This document shows positions 20,698 through 30,039 of a DNA stretch of 64,000 nt, piece after piece. The position numbers were made by a program, and so were the translations under genes. Origin of the DNA: Trichococcus pasteurii. GTDB lineage: Bacteria > Bacillota > Bacilli > Lactobacillales > Aerococcaceae. Location: contig NZ_FONM01000001.1 in the NCBI RefSeq assembly GCF_900112935.1, positions 363,132-427,131 on the forward strand. The letters run 5' to 3'. The notes below the pieces were generated by a model that saw only the letters and a list, made by a program, of their open reading frames with translations, was not told the origin of the DNA and made no database searches. Numbering within the stretch: the stretch's first letter is position 1; each line of letters starts with the position of its first letter.

Positions 20698-20880
20698 GAT
20701 GTCCGATAATGGTGAGATATCGGACAAGAAGGTGCCTGTAAGGGTTGTGGATGTCCGATAATGGTGAGATATCGGACAAGTTGATGCCTACAAGGGTTGC
20801 GAATGTCCGATAACAATAAGATATCAGACAGTCCGGTGCCCATAAGAGGTGTATGCGTCCGATAATAGTGCTTTATCTGA
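20698..20880. repeat. intergenic tandem hairpin array, 52-bp period, 3.5 units
   Basis: Units at 20698, 20750, 20802 and a partial one at 20854 recur every 52 bp exactly. Each has TGTCCGATA-N9-TATCGGACA or a variant. The last partial unit runs into the end of pdxT. Units 1 and 2 are nearly identical while 3 and 4 are more diverged. Confidence 0.85.
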
Positions 20881-21445
20881 CTTTCTTCAAAAAGTACTCG
20901 AATGCCGACAGATCATCGGTCAATTCCGGATGGAAAGCCGTGACCAGAATCTGGTCATTTTCAGCCGCTACGATTTTGCCGTCGATGCTGGCCCGCACCC
21001 GTACGCCGTTGCCCACGGAGCGGATGTAAGGGGCGCGGATAAAGACGGCTTCCACCGGTTCGGCGATGCCTTCAAAAGGCAGCCGCACTTCGAAACTGTC
21101 GACTTGGCGCCCGAAGCCGTTCCGTTCGACTTCGATGTCGATGAAGCCAAGCCGCAATTCAGCGGGTGCATGGCTGCTGTCCGTGCTGCAAAGGATCAGT
21201 CCAGCGCAGGTGCCGAAAATCGCTTTGCCAGAAGCATAGAACTGCCGCAAAGGTTCCTCCAGCTGCTGTTCGCGGATCAAACGGCCGATGGCGGTCGATT
21301 CACCGCCAGGGATGATCAGCCCATCCAAGCCGTCCAGATCGCCAGGCAGTTTCACGGCAGTCGCAGTGACACCCAATTTATTCAGAGCCTGCAGGTGCTC
21401 CGTGACCGCACCCTGCAAGGCCAATACGCCGATTTTTTTCGTCAT
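20873..21445 (-). CDS. pdxT: pyridoxal 5'-phosphate synthase glutaminase subunit
   Basis: A 190-residue class I glutaminase that releases ammonia from glutamine and channels it to PdxS. Visible motifs are GVLALQGAV at the start, PGGEST, the nucleophile Cys in FGTCAGL and the His/Glu pair in AFHPEL. The gene starts 2 bp after the end of pdxS and is cotranscribed with it. Its 3' end coincides with the last unit of the 52-bp repeat array. Confidence 0.95.
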   Translation of the reverse strand: MTKKIGVLALQGAVTEHLQALNKLGVTATAVKLPGDLDGLDGLIIPGGESTAIGRLIREQQLEEPLRQFYASGKAIFGTCAGLILCSTDSSHAPAELRLGFIDIEVERNGFGRQVDSFEVRLPFEGIAEPVEAVFIRAPYIRSVGNGVRVRASIDGKIVAAENDQILVTAFHPELTDDLSAFEYFLKKVR

Positions 21446-21447
21446 GC

Positions 21448-22338
21448 TTACCAGCCTCTTTCCTGCATGCGTTCGGAGGCGTGGAGCGTGCTGATGTCGA
21501 TCCCTTTCATCGGTTCGCCCAAGCCTTTGGACAGTTCGGCCAACAAGGCATAGTCCTCGTAATTGGTTGTCGCGCGGACGATGGCGCGGGCGAATTTTTC
21601 GGGATTTTCGGCTTTGAAGATGCCGGATCCGACGAAGACGCCATCCGCGCCCAAGCTCATCATCAAGGCCGCGTCAGCAGGTGTTGCGACACCGCCGGCA
21701 GCGAAGTTCACGACAGGCAATTTTCCGAGCAGTTTGATTTCCTTGACCAATTCGTAAGGGGCTCCGATTTCCTTGGCGAATGTCATCAGTTCATCGTCCG
21801 ATTTTGTGATCAACTGGCGGATTTGGCCGTTGACTTTGCGCATATGACGGACGGCTTCCACGATATTGCCGGTCCCCGGCTCGCCTTTCGTGCGCAGCAT
21901 TGAAGCTCCTTCACCGATGCGGCGCAGCGCTTCACCCAAATCGCGGCAGCCGCAGACGAAAGGAACAGTATAGTCGGATTTCAAAAGGTGGAACTCCTCA
22001 TCGGCAGGGGTCAGCACTTCGCTCTCGTCGATATAGTCAACGCCCATCGCTTCCAGGATGCGTGCTTCGGTGATGTGGCCGATGCGTGCTTTCGCCATGA
22101 CGGGGATGCTAACCGCGTTCATCACTTCCTCGACGATGGTAGGGTCCGCCATCCGTGCAACACCGCCGGCTGCGCGGATATCCGAGGGCACGCGCTCCAA
22201 GGCCATGACCGCTACGGCACCAGCCGCCTCGGCGATCCTTGCCTGCTCCGCATTAACGACATCCATGATGACGCCACCTTTTTGCATTTGGGCCATCCCG
22301 CGTTTTACTTTTTCCGAACCGATGATTTTAGTTGTCAT
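21448..22338 (-). CDS. pdxS: pyridoxal 5'-phosphate synthase lyase subunit
   Basis: A 296-residue (beta/alpha)8 enzyme that makes PLP from ribose 5-phosphate, glyceraldehyde 3-phosphate and ammonia. Conserved blocks include [12 protein letters not shown], the Lys of VMAKARIGH that forms the substrate adduct, and [29 protein letters not shown] precedes the ATG. It is divergent from pdxR, its probable activator. Confidence 0.96.
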   Translation of the reverse strand: MTTKIIGSEKVKRGMAQMQKGGVIMDVVNAEQARIAEAAGAVAVMALERVPSDIRAAGGVARMADPTIVEEVMNAVSIPVMAKARIGHITEARILEAMGVDYIDESEVLTPADEEFHLLKSDYTVPFVCGCRDLGEALRRIGEGASMLRTKGEPGTGNIVEAVRHMRKVNGQIRQLITKSDDELMTFAKEIGAPYELVKEIKLLGKLPVVNFAAGGVATPADAALMMSLGADGVFVGSGIFKAENPEKFARAIVRATTNYEDYALLAELSKGLGEPMKGIDISTLHASERMQERGW

Positions 22339-22417
22339 AAATAATCCTCCTTGGTTTAAATGATAAAATGATTAAAGAATGGTTAAATCATAATCCCTTT
22401 TTTCAGAAACACCTACA

Positions 22418-22459
22418 TCCAATTGGACTGTTTCCGAACCAACCAATTTGGTGTATAAT
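22418..22459 (+). promoter_or_regulatory. pdxR promoter and CCAATTGG-type operators
   Basis: TATAAT (22454-22459) lies 17 bp after a weak TTTCCG box. TCCAATTGGA (22418-22427) and ACCAATTTGGT (22442-22452) are small palindromes sharing CCAATT-GG, spaced about two and a half helical turns apart, in the divergent pdxS/pdxR gap. Paired sites fit binding by a dimeric MocR protein. Confidence 0.5.
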
Positions 22460-22485
22460 GAGTGGAAACCAAGGAGAGTGAAGGA

Positions 22486-23901
22486 ATGGCGGAATGGAGA
22501 CTGGACCAGGATAGGGGCATGCCGCTCTATCAACAGCTCATGCAGCTGATCGAAGAGAAGATAAAAGCCGGAGATTTGGTCCCCGGCCGAGCCTTGCCGG
22601 CGGAACGCAAGCTGGCGGAGGAACTGCAGGTCAACCGGTCGACCGTCATCCGGGCACTGGAAGAACTGACGACGCAGGGAATCCTCATCCGCAAAAGGGG
22701 CAGCGGCACATTCGTGAATCCGAACAAATGGGGGATGCAGACAAGGCCCACCATCAATTGGCGTACTTCCTTAACGCCGGATAATCTTTCGGTGGACACC
22801 CCTTATCAAAGGGACGTCAAAGAGCTGTTGGCGCAGCACCGATCGCGCGAAATACTGGATTTGGGGAATGGGGATTTGCCGAAGGACCTTTTGCCGGAAC
22901 TGAAGATCCCGGATATTTCGCTGGGGGAAATGTTGCATGGGGAAGCGACCTTCATCAGGGAGAACCGAGGGATCAAAGCGACGAGGGAAAGTGTCCAAAA
23001 ACACCTGCAGACTGCGTACGGGATGACTGTCCCGCTGGAGGAAATCTTCATCACTTCGGGAACCCAGCAATCATTGTTTTTGATCACGCAAGGGCTTTTG
23101 AAGCCAGGCGATGCGATCGGCATCGAGGCTCCTTCCTATTTCTATTCTTTGCGGCTTTTTCAGGCTGCCGGTCTGCGGATTATTCCGATTCCGATGGATG
23201 GCGAGGGAATGACCGTCAATGGCCTTCAGGAAGCTTCCTTGCAGTATCCTCTGAAGATGATTTTTCTGAATCCGATTTTCCAGAATCCGACAGGAACGGT
23301 CATGAGTCCGGAGCGGAAACAGGCCATACTTGATTATTGTTTGCTGAAGCGCATCCCGATTGTGGAGGATGATGCATATGGCAGCTTTGTTTTTGATGAA
23401 ACGGTTGATAACCGTCCGTTGAAAAGCCTGGATAAACGGCAACAAGTGCTGTATCTCGGTTCCTTATCCAAATTTGCCGGCCAGCACATCCGGATCGGAT
23501 GGATGGTTGGGCCAGCCGCCATTATCCGGGAATTGGCCGACATTCGGGATCAGATCGACTCCGGATTGAGTTTCTTGCCGCAACTGTTGGCCGAACATTA
23601 TTTGACTAGTGAAATCACTGCCCATCTCCCGATAATCGTTTCGGCTTTGAAAGAAAGAGCTGATAAATTGCAGACCTGGCTCCGAAACAAATATGGACAA
23701 GAGATAAGTTTTGAAGCGGCAAAAGGCGGCTACCATCTTTATTGTCGCTTCGCCAATAAAACCGATGCTGAGATGGATGAGCTACTTCAGGAATTGTTGG
23801 AAGAAAAAGTGGTCGTGAAGGAAGGCATCCAATTCGGCGACAAAAAAAATGCGGTCCGTTTCAGTTTCGGCCATTTTGTGGAGCGGGATATAAAGTCATG
23901 A
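22486..23901 (+). CDS. pdxR: MocR/PdxR-type GntR regulator with aminotransferase domain
   Basis: A 471-residue fusion. The N-terminal winged helix (about 1-75; PLYQQLMQLIEEKIKAG, then IRKRGSGTFV) precedes a fold-type I aminotransferase-like domain in which the PLP-binding Lys lies in GSLSKFAGQ, with RIGW after it. Such proteins sense PLP and activate pdxST when it is scarce; the divergent pdxST pair supports this. The start at 22486 follows AAGGAGAGTGAAGG; an upstream GTG lacks a site. Confidence 0.9.
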   Translation: MAEWRLDQDRGMPLYQQLMQLIEEKIKAGDLVPGRALPAERKLAEELQVNRSTVIRALEELTTQGILIRKRGSGTFVNPNKWGMQTRPTINWRTSLTPDNLSVDTPYQRDVKELLAQHRSREILDLGNGDLPKDLLPELKIPDISLGEMLHGEATFIRENRGIKATRESVQKHLQTAYGMTVPLEEIFITSGTQQSLFLITQGLLKPGDAIGIEAPSYFYSLRLFQAAGLRIIPIPMDGEGMTVNGLQEASLQYPLKMIFLNPIFQNPTGTVMSPERKQAILDYCLLKRIPIVEDDAYGSFVFDETVDNRPLKSLDKRQQVLYLGSLSKFAGQHIRIGWMVGPAAIIRELADIRDQIDSGLSFLPQLLAEHYLTSEITAHLPIIVSALKERADKLQTWLRNKYGQEISFEAAKGGYHLYCRFANKTDAEMDELLQELLEEKVVVKEGIQFGDKKNAVRFSFGHFVERDIKS

Positions 23902-24002
23902 GTCCGGATTGTCCCGGAAATCCTTACATTTCCGCTCCCGTTTGCTGGGCAATATTCTTTAAATGAAATGAAAACGAAAAATAAATCGATATCCATGTCA
24001 GG

Positions 24003-24036
24003 AAACCTTCCGTAAAGATAACGGGAGGTTTTTTTC
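24003..24036 (+). terminator. terminator after pdxR
   Basis: AAACCTTCCGT pairs with ACGGGAGGTTT (two wobble or mismatched positions), followed by seven T. Confidence 0.75.
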
Positions 24037-24239
24037 TTGGAATCCTTTATGTATCAAAGATATTGACCGTTATTGCAACCTTGTTCCCAAAGCGATGTGA
24101 ACGAAACTGACATCACATAACAGAAAATGTCCTATCCCGTGTCACGAAATGTTTTTTGTTTGCCTGACAAATCTATATAATCAAACCATCGAAGTTACAA
24201 AAGATATTACAAGTATGCATGAAAAGGGGAGCGAGCTTT

Positions 24240-25634
24240 ATGACAGGAACAACATCACTAACGGAAACAGAATTAAGATATCAATTGCCGGAAATCATCA
24301 CTGCAGCATTGCCGGGGGAAAAGGCAGCAGCCATCCTGGCACGGAGATCTGAAGCGATCCCTCCCTCTTTGACATGCGTCTACCCGGTTGCGATCGCGAA
24401 GGCAGAGGGGGCCATCATCGAGGACGTGGACGGCAACCGCTTTTTGGATTGGGTCGGAGGCGTAGGCGTTCTGAATATCGGCCACCGCCACCCGAAAGTT
24501 GTCGAAGCAGTCAAAAAACAGGAGAACGATTATTTTCATGCGATGATCAATATCCTTACGAGCGAAAAGTATATCGCATTGGCTGAAAAAATGAATGAAA
24601 TCGTTCCGGTGAAGGGCTTCAAGAAGCGGACGTTCTTTGCGAACAGCGGTGCGGAAGCGATCGAAAACGGCGTAAAGGTGGCAAGAGCCTACACGAAACG
24701 TCCGAATGTCATCGTGTTCTCTGGTGCATTCCACGGGCGTACGTTGCTGACGACGCATATGACTGCGAAAAAAGCCAACTCGGTCGGCTTGGGGCCATTT
24801 CCGGATGGCATATTCCGAGTTGATTATCCGAACCTTTACCGCAAACCGGCCTATTATACGGATGAAGAGGCAGTTGCCTATTACATCGAACGCATCAAAC
24901 GCGCCTTTGATGAATTGACGCCGGCCAGCCAAGTCGCTGCCATCGTGTTCGAGCCGGTGCAAGGCGAGGGTGGCTTCATTCCGGCTCCAATCGAATGGGT
25001 CAAAGCTGTCCGTCAGATTTGTGATGAAAATGGCATCATGATGATGACGGATGAAGTACAGACCGGATTCGGGCGCACAGGTAAACTTTTCGCATCTTCC
25101 TACTACGAAGAAGCTGGCTGTGCACCGGATATCCTGTGTACGGCAAAATCAATCGCAGGCGGTTTCCCACTCAGCGCCATCGTTGCCCGTGACGAAATCG
25201 TCAAAGGGATCGGGGGCGGATTGATCGGAGGCACCTTCGGAGGCAACTCGGTATCCTGTGCTGCGGCACTTGCGACGATTCAAGTCATCGAAGACGAAAA
25301 TCTCTGCGAACGTTCATTGGAACTGGGTGCAGCTTACACTGCCCGCGTTGAGGATTGGCAACAGCAATACAAAGAAATCGGCGATGTGCGCGGCTTGGGC
25401 GGCATGATCGGCGTTGAATTCATCAAAGACCGTCTGACTAAGGAACCTGCACCGGAATTGGTGAATGCGTTGATCCAACATTGCGTTCAGAACGGCCTGA
25501 TCATCGAAAATGCAGGCACCTACGGGAATGTGGTTCGCTTCCTGGCCCCGTTGGTCATGACGGATGATCAGTTGGAGGCTGGCCTTGCCATCTTTGAAAA
25601 TGCAATCGATGCCTTGTGCACAAAGTTAGCATAA
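24240..25634 (+). CDS. gabT: class III aminotransferase, 4-aminobutyrate type
   Basis: A 464-residue PLP enzyme. Signs of the family: FLDWVGGVGVLNIGHRHP, NSGAEAIENGVKVAR, FHGRT, the DEVQTGFGRTG block and the PLP Lys in CTAKSIAGGFP. It resembles GABA:2-oxoglutarate aminotransferases, which yield succinate semialdehyde; other omega-amino acids are possible. Start 24240 was chosen because AAGGGGAGCG lies 8-10 nt upstream, while the ATG at 24219 has none. The next gene, 26 bp away, is an iron-type alcohol dehydrogenase that could reduce the aldehyde formed. Confidence 0.8.
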   Translation: MTGTTSLTETELRYQLPEIITAALPGEKAAAILARRSEAIPPSLTCVYPVAIAKAEGAIIEDVDGNRFLDWVGGVGVLNIGHRHPKVVEAVKKQENDYFHAMINILTSEKYIALAEKMNEIVPVKGFKKRTFFANSGAEAIENGVKVARAYTKRPNVIVFSGAFHGRTLLTTHMTAKKANSVGLGPFPDGIFRVDYPNLYRKPAYYTDEEAVAYYIERIKRAFDELTPASQVAAIVFEPVQGEGGFIPAPIEWVKAVRQICDENGIMMMTDEVQTGFGRTGKLFASSYYEEAGCAPDILCTAKSIAGGFPLSAIVARDEIVKGIGGGLIGGTFGGNSVSCAAALATIQVIEDENLCERSLELGAAYTARVEDWQQQYKEIGDVRGLGGMIGVEFIKDRLTKEPAPELVNALIQHCVQNGLIIENAGTYGNVVRFLAPLVMTDDQLEAGLAIFENAIDALCTKLA

Positions 25635-25660
25635 TTATCTGAAACCAATGGGGGAATTTT

Positions 25661-26848
25661 ATGTCACCGTCAGCTGAAATCATGGATTTTGAATTCTATA
25701 ACCCTGTCCGGATCGCGTTCGGACGGGATCAGGTCAAAAAAATCGACAAATTTGTTCCAAAAGATGCAAAAGTGCTGATCACCTATGGAGGCGGCAGCGC
25801 CAAACGCTCAGGTACCTTCGAACGTGTCGTGGAGGCTCTGGGCGACAGGGAATGGGGCGAGTTCGGCGGCATTCCGGCGAACCCGGTCTTTGAATATCTG
25901 ATGGATGCTGTCGAGAATATCAAAACGGAAGGCTACACCTTCCTGATTGCGGTGGGCGGCGGATCGGTCATCGACGGCACGAAATTCATCGCGGCCGCAA
26001 GCCTGTTTGAAGGCGACCCGATTGATATCTTCGCAAGCGGCGTCGGCAAAGGGCTGCCGGTCGAAAAGGCTATGCCTTTCGGGACGGTATTGACGATTCC
26101 CGCGACTTCTTCGGAAATGAACCCGATCACTGTAGTCAGCTTTGAGGAATTGCAGGCAAAGGTGAGCATCAAAAACGAGAACCTCTTTCCGGCTTTTTCG
26201 ATTCTGGAACCCGAATTGACGTACACTTTGCCGAAAAGGCAATTGGCGAACGGCCTCTCTGATTCCTTTGTCCATGTCATGGAGAACTATTTGACCTATC
26301 CTGTCGGTGCAAAGCTGCAGGATCGCTGGTCTGAAGGCATTTTGCATACTTTCATCGAAATCGGGCAGGAAGTCCTGGCGGATGAGGAGATTGATTACAA
26401 CACGCGGGCGAATTTCATGTGGACTGTCACGAACGGCTTCAACGGATTCACAGCTTCCGGGGTGCCGGGGGACTGGTCCAGCCATGCCTTGGGCTACGAA
26501 ATCACCGCATTGAACGGTACCGATCATGCCCGTACGCTTTCGGTCATCTTGCCTGCCACCATGAAGGTACGCAAAAAGGAAAAATGGGATAAGCTGCTGC
26601 AGTACGCAGAGCGCGTATGGGGTGCCGATTCCGGTGATGAAGAAGCGCGGATCGATTTTGGCATCCGCAAAACCGAGGAATTCTTCCGTTCATTGGAAAT
26701 GCCGACCCGATTCAGTGAAATCGGCATCGAAGAGACGGACATCGACTACATGGTTGAACAACTGGAAGTCCACAAGCGCGATCGCCTTTCGGAGCGCGCT
26801 GACCAGACACTGGATATCAGCAGAAAAATCTACGAAATGGCGCTGTGA
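25661..26848 (+). CDS. iron-containing alcohol dehydrogenase (aldehyde reductase type)
   Basis: A 395-residue group III dehydrogenase. The nucleotide site is YGGGSAKRSG and VGGGSVIDGTKF; metal ligands are Asp and His in GLSDSFVHVMENY and two His in DWSSHALGYEI and GTDHARTLS. The pattern is closest to YqhD/BDH-like aldehyde reductases. Ribosome site GGGGGA precedes ATG 25661. Following an aminotransferase of GABA type, it may reduce succinate semialdehyde to 4-hydroxybutyrate; this is inferred from position only. Confidence 0.85.
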   Translation: MSPSAEIMDFEFYNPVRIAFGRDQVKKIDKFVPKDAKVLITYGGGSAKRSGTFERVVEALGDREWGEFGGIPANPVFEYLMDAVENIKTEGYTFLIAVGGGSVIDGTKFIAAASLFEGDPIDIFASGVGKGLPVEKAMPFGTVLTIPATSSEMNPITVVSFEELQAKVSIKNENLFPAFSILEPELTYTLPKRQLANGLSDSFVHVMENYLTYPVGAKLQDRWSEGILHTFIEIGQEVLADEEIDYNTRANFMWTVTNGFNGFTASGVPGDWSSHALGYEITALNGTDHARTLSVILPATMKVRKKEKWDKLLQYAERVWGADSGDEEARIDFGIRKTEEFFRSLEMPTRFSEIGIEETDIDYMVEQLEVHKRDRLSERADQTLDISRKIYEMAL

Positions 26849-27473
26849 TAGAGCCAGTAAATGAAAACAAAGACTATACTGATGCATATGAAACTAAAGA
26901 CACTCGTATATTAAATAAAAAAGATTTTAAGAATCGGTATTATTTATAACTGTTTGCTAATAAGACCGCCAAAGAAAGTATGTTTTGATGTGAATTGTAT
27001 TCCTGTGAAAATCTCCAAACAGGAGGTATTTCATAGGGATATATTTTTGTGTGTAATAAAAGAACATAGGGCAGAAATTTAAGCTGCTGTTATCAGAAAT
27101 ACCGTACTTTGCAAGGCTAATTCGTAAGTGGTGGAATCATAAAGCAGAGTTTGGAAACATTCACGTAAAATAAAATGAATGTTCCAAGATGAAAATTTAA
27201 TCAATTAAGGTATAAAAGATGCCTCTTTAGTGGGACCAACTGAGGTAGTTAATGTACACGTCTGGAAATCATTTTTTGGAAACTGCTTTTAGGAGAGTAT
27301 TATTTTGGACTGTCAAATTAAACTCATTAGTAATTCTATGTGGTGTATAAATATATCTCATTTAGCCGATACTGAGCACATAGAGCAAAGGAATTAATTG
27401 GTTGACCAAGGGTCTAAGTTGAAACAATCGACTGATGACTAATTTAAAGCAAATAATATATTAATAAAAACCG
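26849..27473. other. gene-free, AT-rich 625-bp stretch
   Basis: All frames are broken by stops and nothing has a convincing ribosome site. The composition is visibly more AT-rich than the genes to the left, as are the lacI and importer genes that follow. It may be the left junction of an acquired carbohydrate locus. A CCTGT/ACAGG hairpin around 27000-27025 is the only structure I noticed. Confidence 0.5.
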
Positions 27474-27522
27474 TTTACAAAACCAAAAACACATGATATA
27501 TTATTCCACGTAAACGTTTACG
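27474..27522 (+). promoter_or_regulatory. lacI-family promoter and operator
   Basis: TTTACA (27474-27479), 17 bp, TATATT (27497-27502). The perfect palindrome CGTAAACGTTTACG (27509-27522) sits at the expected transcription start, which implies autorepression. Confidence 0.75.
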
Positions 27523-27538
27523 AAATAGGGGATGCTTT

Positions 27539-28552
27539 GTGAGTACAATACTAGATGTTGCAGAAAAAGCAAAAGTTTCTATCGCTACAGTCTCCAGAGC
27601 CTTAAATAATCAGCCTGGATGTTCGGAAGAAACAAGAAAAAAAGTTATGAGAATAGCTCAAGAATTGGGTTATGAACCAAACGAAGTCGCCAGAAGCTTG
27701 ATAAATAAAAAAACGAACACGATAGGTGTTATCATACCTGAGATTTCGAGCCTGTTGAGTTCAGAATTCATCAATGGAATTGATGCTATAGCCAAGCAAG
27801 AAAGTTCAAACTTAATTGTCACCTACACGAAATCGAATATTGTAAGCACAGAAGAGAATCTAAAGATGCTGCACGAGAAGCGAGTGGATGGCATTATATT
27901 CGTCAGTGAAATACTGCGAAAGGAATATTATGACTATATAAAAAGAAATAATATCCCTTGTGTATTGCTGTCTACGAAATCAGCTGAATATGCGAGTGTC
28001 CCATATGTAAAAGTTGATGATTATGATGCATCTTATGCAGCCACCAATTATTTGATCAAGATGGGGCATAAAAAAATTGGTTTAATAAGCGGAAGCTCTG
28101 CTGATCCAATTGCGGGGAATCCACGAATTGACGGTTACAAAAAAGCAATATTAGAAAATCTTAACAAGGTTGTTGAAGAGAGACAAATTGTATCAGGAAA
28201 CGGGTTCGGATTCGATGATGGAAGAGATAACTTCATTCAATTAATGAAGCAATTTCCTGAATTGACAGCGATATTTTGTGCGAGCGATGAAATGGCTATC
28301 GGAGCGATTTCTGCTGCGTATAAATTAGGTATAAGCATACCGGAAGATGTCTCTATTATGGGCTATGATAATTTGAAAATATCTGAGATGTCAGTACCGC
28401 CGTTGACAACAACTGCTCAGCCATTAGTAAAAATGGCTGAAAAGGCAACTGAAATATTGTTCAAAATCATAAATAATAAGGATAGCGATGTGCATTCGAT
28501 TATCATGCCATATCAAATCATTGAAAGAGACAGTGTGAAAAATATAAAGTAA
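27539..28552 (+). CDS. LacI-family transcriptional repressor
   Basis: A 337-residue regulator with the LacI helix-turn-helix at residues 3-25 (TILDVAEKAKVSIATVSRAL) and a periplasmic-binding-like sensor domain from about 60 (TIGVIIPEIS to the DNLKISEMSVPPLTT region). The start is GTG at 27539 after GGGGATGCT. The CG-centred 14-bp palindrome occurs before this gene and twice before the substrate-binding protein gene, so it most likely controls both transcripts in response to an imported sugar or its derivative. Confidence 0.92.
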   Translation: MSTILDVAEKAKVSIATVSRALNNQPGCSEETRKKVMRIAQELGYEPNEVARSLINKKTNTIGVIIPEISSLLSSEFINGIDAIAKQESSNLIVTYTKSNIVSTEENLKMLHEKRVDGIIFVSEILRKEYYDYIKRNNIPCVLLSTKSAEYASVPYVKVDDYDASYAATNYLIKMGHKKIGLISGSSADPIAGNPRIDGYKKAILENLNKVVEERQIVSGNGFGFDDGRDNFIQLMKQFPELTAIFCASDEMAIGAISAAYKLGISIPEDVSIMGYDNLKISEMSVPPLTTTAQPLVKMAEKATEILFKIINNKDSDVHSIIMPYQIIERDSVKNIK

Positions 28553-28567
28553 CAAATTTCCCGATTG

Positions 28568-28692
28568 ACGTAAAAGTTTACCTGGAACGACACGGGAAAT
28601 TTAGTTTTTGAGCGATACGTAAACGTTTACGTATCGGAGTGTGTTAGTTTTTATTTTTTTCAGCAGCAACGTAAACGTTTACGTTGCTGCTG
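28568..28692 (+). promoter_or_regulatory. LacI operators upstream of the importer
   Basis: Two perfect palindromes share the core CGTAAACGTTTACG: a 22-bp one at 28614-28635 and a 32-bp one at 28661-28692. A weaker CGTAAAAGTTTACC lies at 28568-28581. Core centres of the two perfect sites are 52 bp apart, about five helical turns, which favours looping or cooperative binding. A possible TTTACG-N17-TTTTAT promoter lies between the operators. The 32-bp palindrome could also fold as a hairpin in the mRNA leader. Confidence 0.8.
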
Positions 28693-28719
28693 ATTTATGA
28701 CGATATAAAAGGAGAATGA

Positions 28720-29967
28720 ATGATGAAAACAAAAAAATTATTAATGACTACTATTTCCATCTCTTCAATTTTACTTTTGACAGCTTGTGGGGGTGCGGCG
28801 AGCAGTGAAGGCGCTGAGGAGAATGGTATAACCTTGGAATTATTCAGTAATAAAAGCGAAAATATAAAAACTTTGGAATCTGTAATCGCAAAATTTGAAG
28901 CGGCAAACCCAGATGTGAATATCGAATTGCAGTCACCACCTGAAGCCGAAACCGTATTAAAAACGAGATTAACTAAAAATGATGTGCCAGATATTATGTC
29001 CATTGGCGGAAATGCTACATTTGGAGAACTTGCAAGGGCAGGTGTTCTAGTGGATGTATCTGACACAAACTTACTGGAAACAGTCCAACCAGCTTACCTT
29101 GACATGTCCAATAGATTGGTTGGGACTGAGATAAAGGGTGATTTTGGTATCCCGTACGCCACAAATGCTAACGGTGTAATAATCAATCAAGATAAATTGG
29201 ATAAATTGGGACTTGCCATTCCTACAACGTATACAGAATTTATTGCTGCTCTGGAAATTGCAAGAGAGCAAGGAGAAGTTCCGATACTTTTCACTCTCAA
29301 AGATGCATGGACCGCATTGCCCATATGGAATGGGCTTGGCGGGAACTTAGCCCCAGAAAATTTTGCTGAACTTAAAAACGCAGGCGATGCCAGTTTTGCT
29401 GAAGATTATACTGAAGTGGCAACTAAAATAGCAGAATTAGTAAAGTACGGCGAGGGCGATATGTTCGGATTGGGTTATGATGACGGCAATAAGCAATTTG
29501 CTAATGGAGAAGGACTTTTCTACATACAAGGTAACTGGGCAATCCCTGAAATATTAAAAAATAATCCTGATGCAAACATAAACTTTATGGCTTTACCATC
29601 TTCAGACGATCAGACGCAAAATAAACTTGTTTCAGGGATTGACGTAATGCTGGCAGTCAGTGAATCATCCGAGCATAAAGAAGAGGCAATGAAATTTGTT
29701 GAATTTATGATCAGCGAAGAAATTGCCGGCCAATATATTAATGAACAAAAAGCTTTTTCTGCCATCCAAGGTGTCCTGCAAGAAGATCCTACCTTTACAA
29801 ATATCAAAGTATTCTTTGAAGATGGAAACATAGACAGTTTCCCTGATCATTTCTATCCGGCTGGTTTGGGTGCGGAAAATATTATTCAAGCTTACCTAAT
29901 CGACGGCGAGGAAGATACATTTCTTAAGTCGATGGACAGCGAGTGGGATAAAGTAGTAAACCGATAA
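28720..29967 (+). CDS. ABC transporter sugar-binding lipoprotein (CUT1)
   Basis: A 415-residue extracellular solute-binding protein. The N-terminus KKLLMTTISISSILLLTACG is a lipoprotein signal with the lipobox LTAC, so the mature protein is lipid-anchored at Cys. The body follows the family-1 sugar-binding pattern (TLESVIAKFEAANPDVNIEL, DVPDIMSIGG). Start 28720 or 28723 after AAAGGAGAATGA. It binds an oligosaccharide or glycoside for the two permeases that follow. Confidence 0.9.
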   Translation: MMKTKKLLMTTISISSILLLTACGGAASSEGAEENGITLELFSNKSENIKTLESVIAKFEAANPDVNIELQSPPEAETVLKTRLTKNDVPDIMSIGGNATFGELARAGVLVDVSDTNLLETVQPAYLDMSNRLVGTEIKGDFGIPYATNANGVIINQDKLDKLGLAIPTTYTEFIAALEIAREQGEVPILFTLKDAWTALPIWNGLGGNLAPENFAELKNAGDASFAEDYTEVATKIAELVKYGEGDMFGLGYDDGNKQFANGEGLFYIQGNWAIPEILKNNPDANINFMALPSSDDQTQNKLVSGIDVMLAVSESSEHKEEAMKFVEFMISEEIAGQYINEQKAFSAIQGVLQEDPTFTNIKVFFEDGNIDSFPDHFYPAGLGAENIIQAYLIDGEEDTFLKSMDSEWDKVVNR

Positions 29968-29986
29968 AAATTATCTATTGATCATA

Positions 29987-30012
29987 AGGGCACTGTATTC
30001 ATTCAGTGCCCT
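29987..30012 (+). other. intercistronic hairpin after the binding-protein gene
   Basis: AGGGCACTG (29987-29995) pairs perfectly with CAGTGCCCT (30004-30012) around 8 nt and has no T-run. Such structures commonly protect or partly terminate the binding-protein mRNA so that it is made in excess over the permeases. Confidence 0.6.
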
Positions 30013-30039
30013 CATGATGGATAGGAATCGAGGGAGAAA

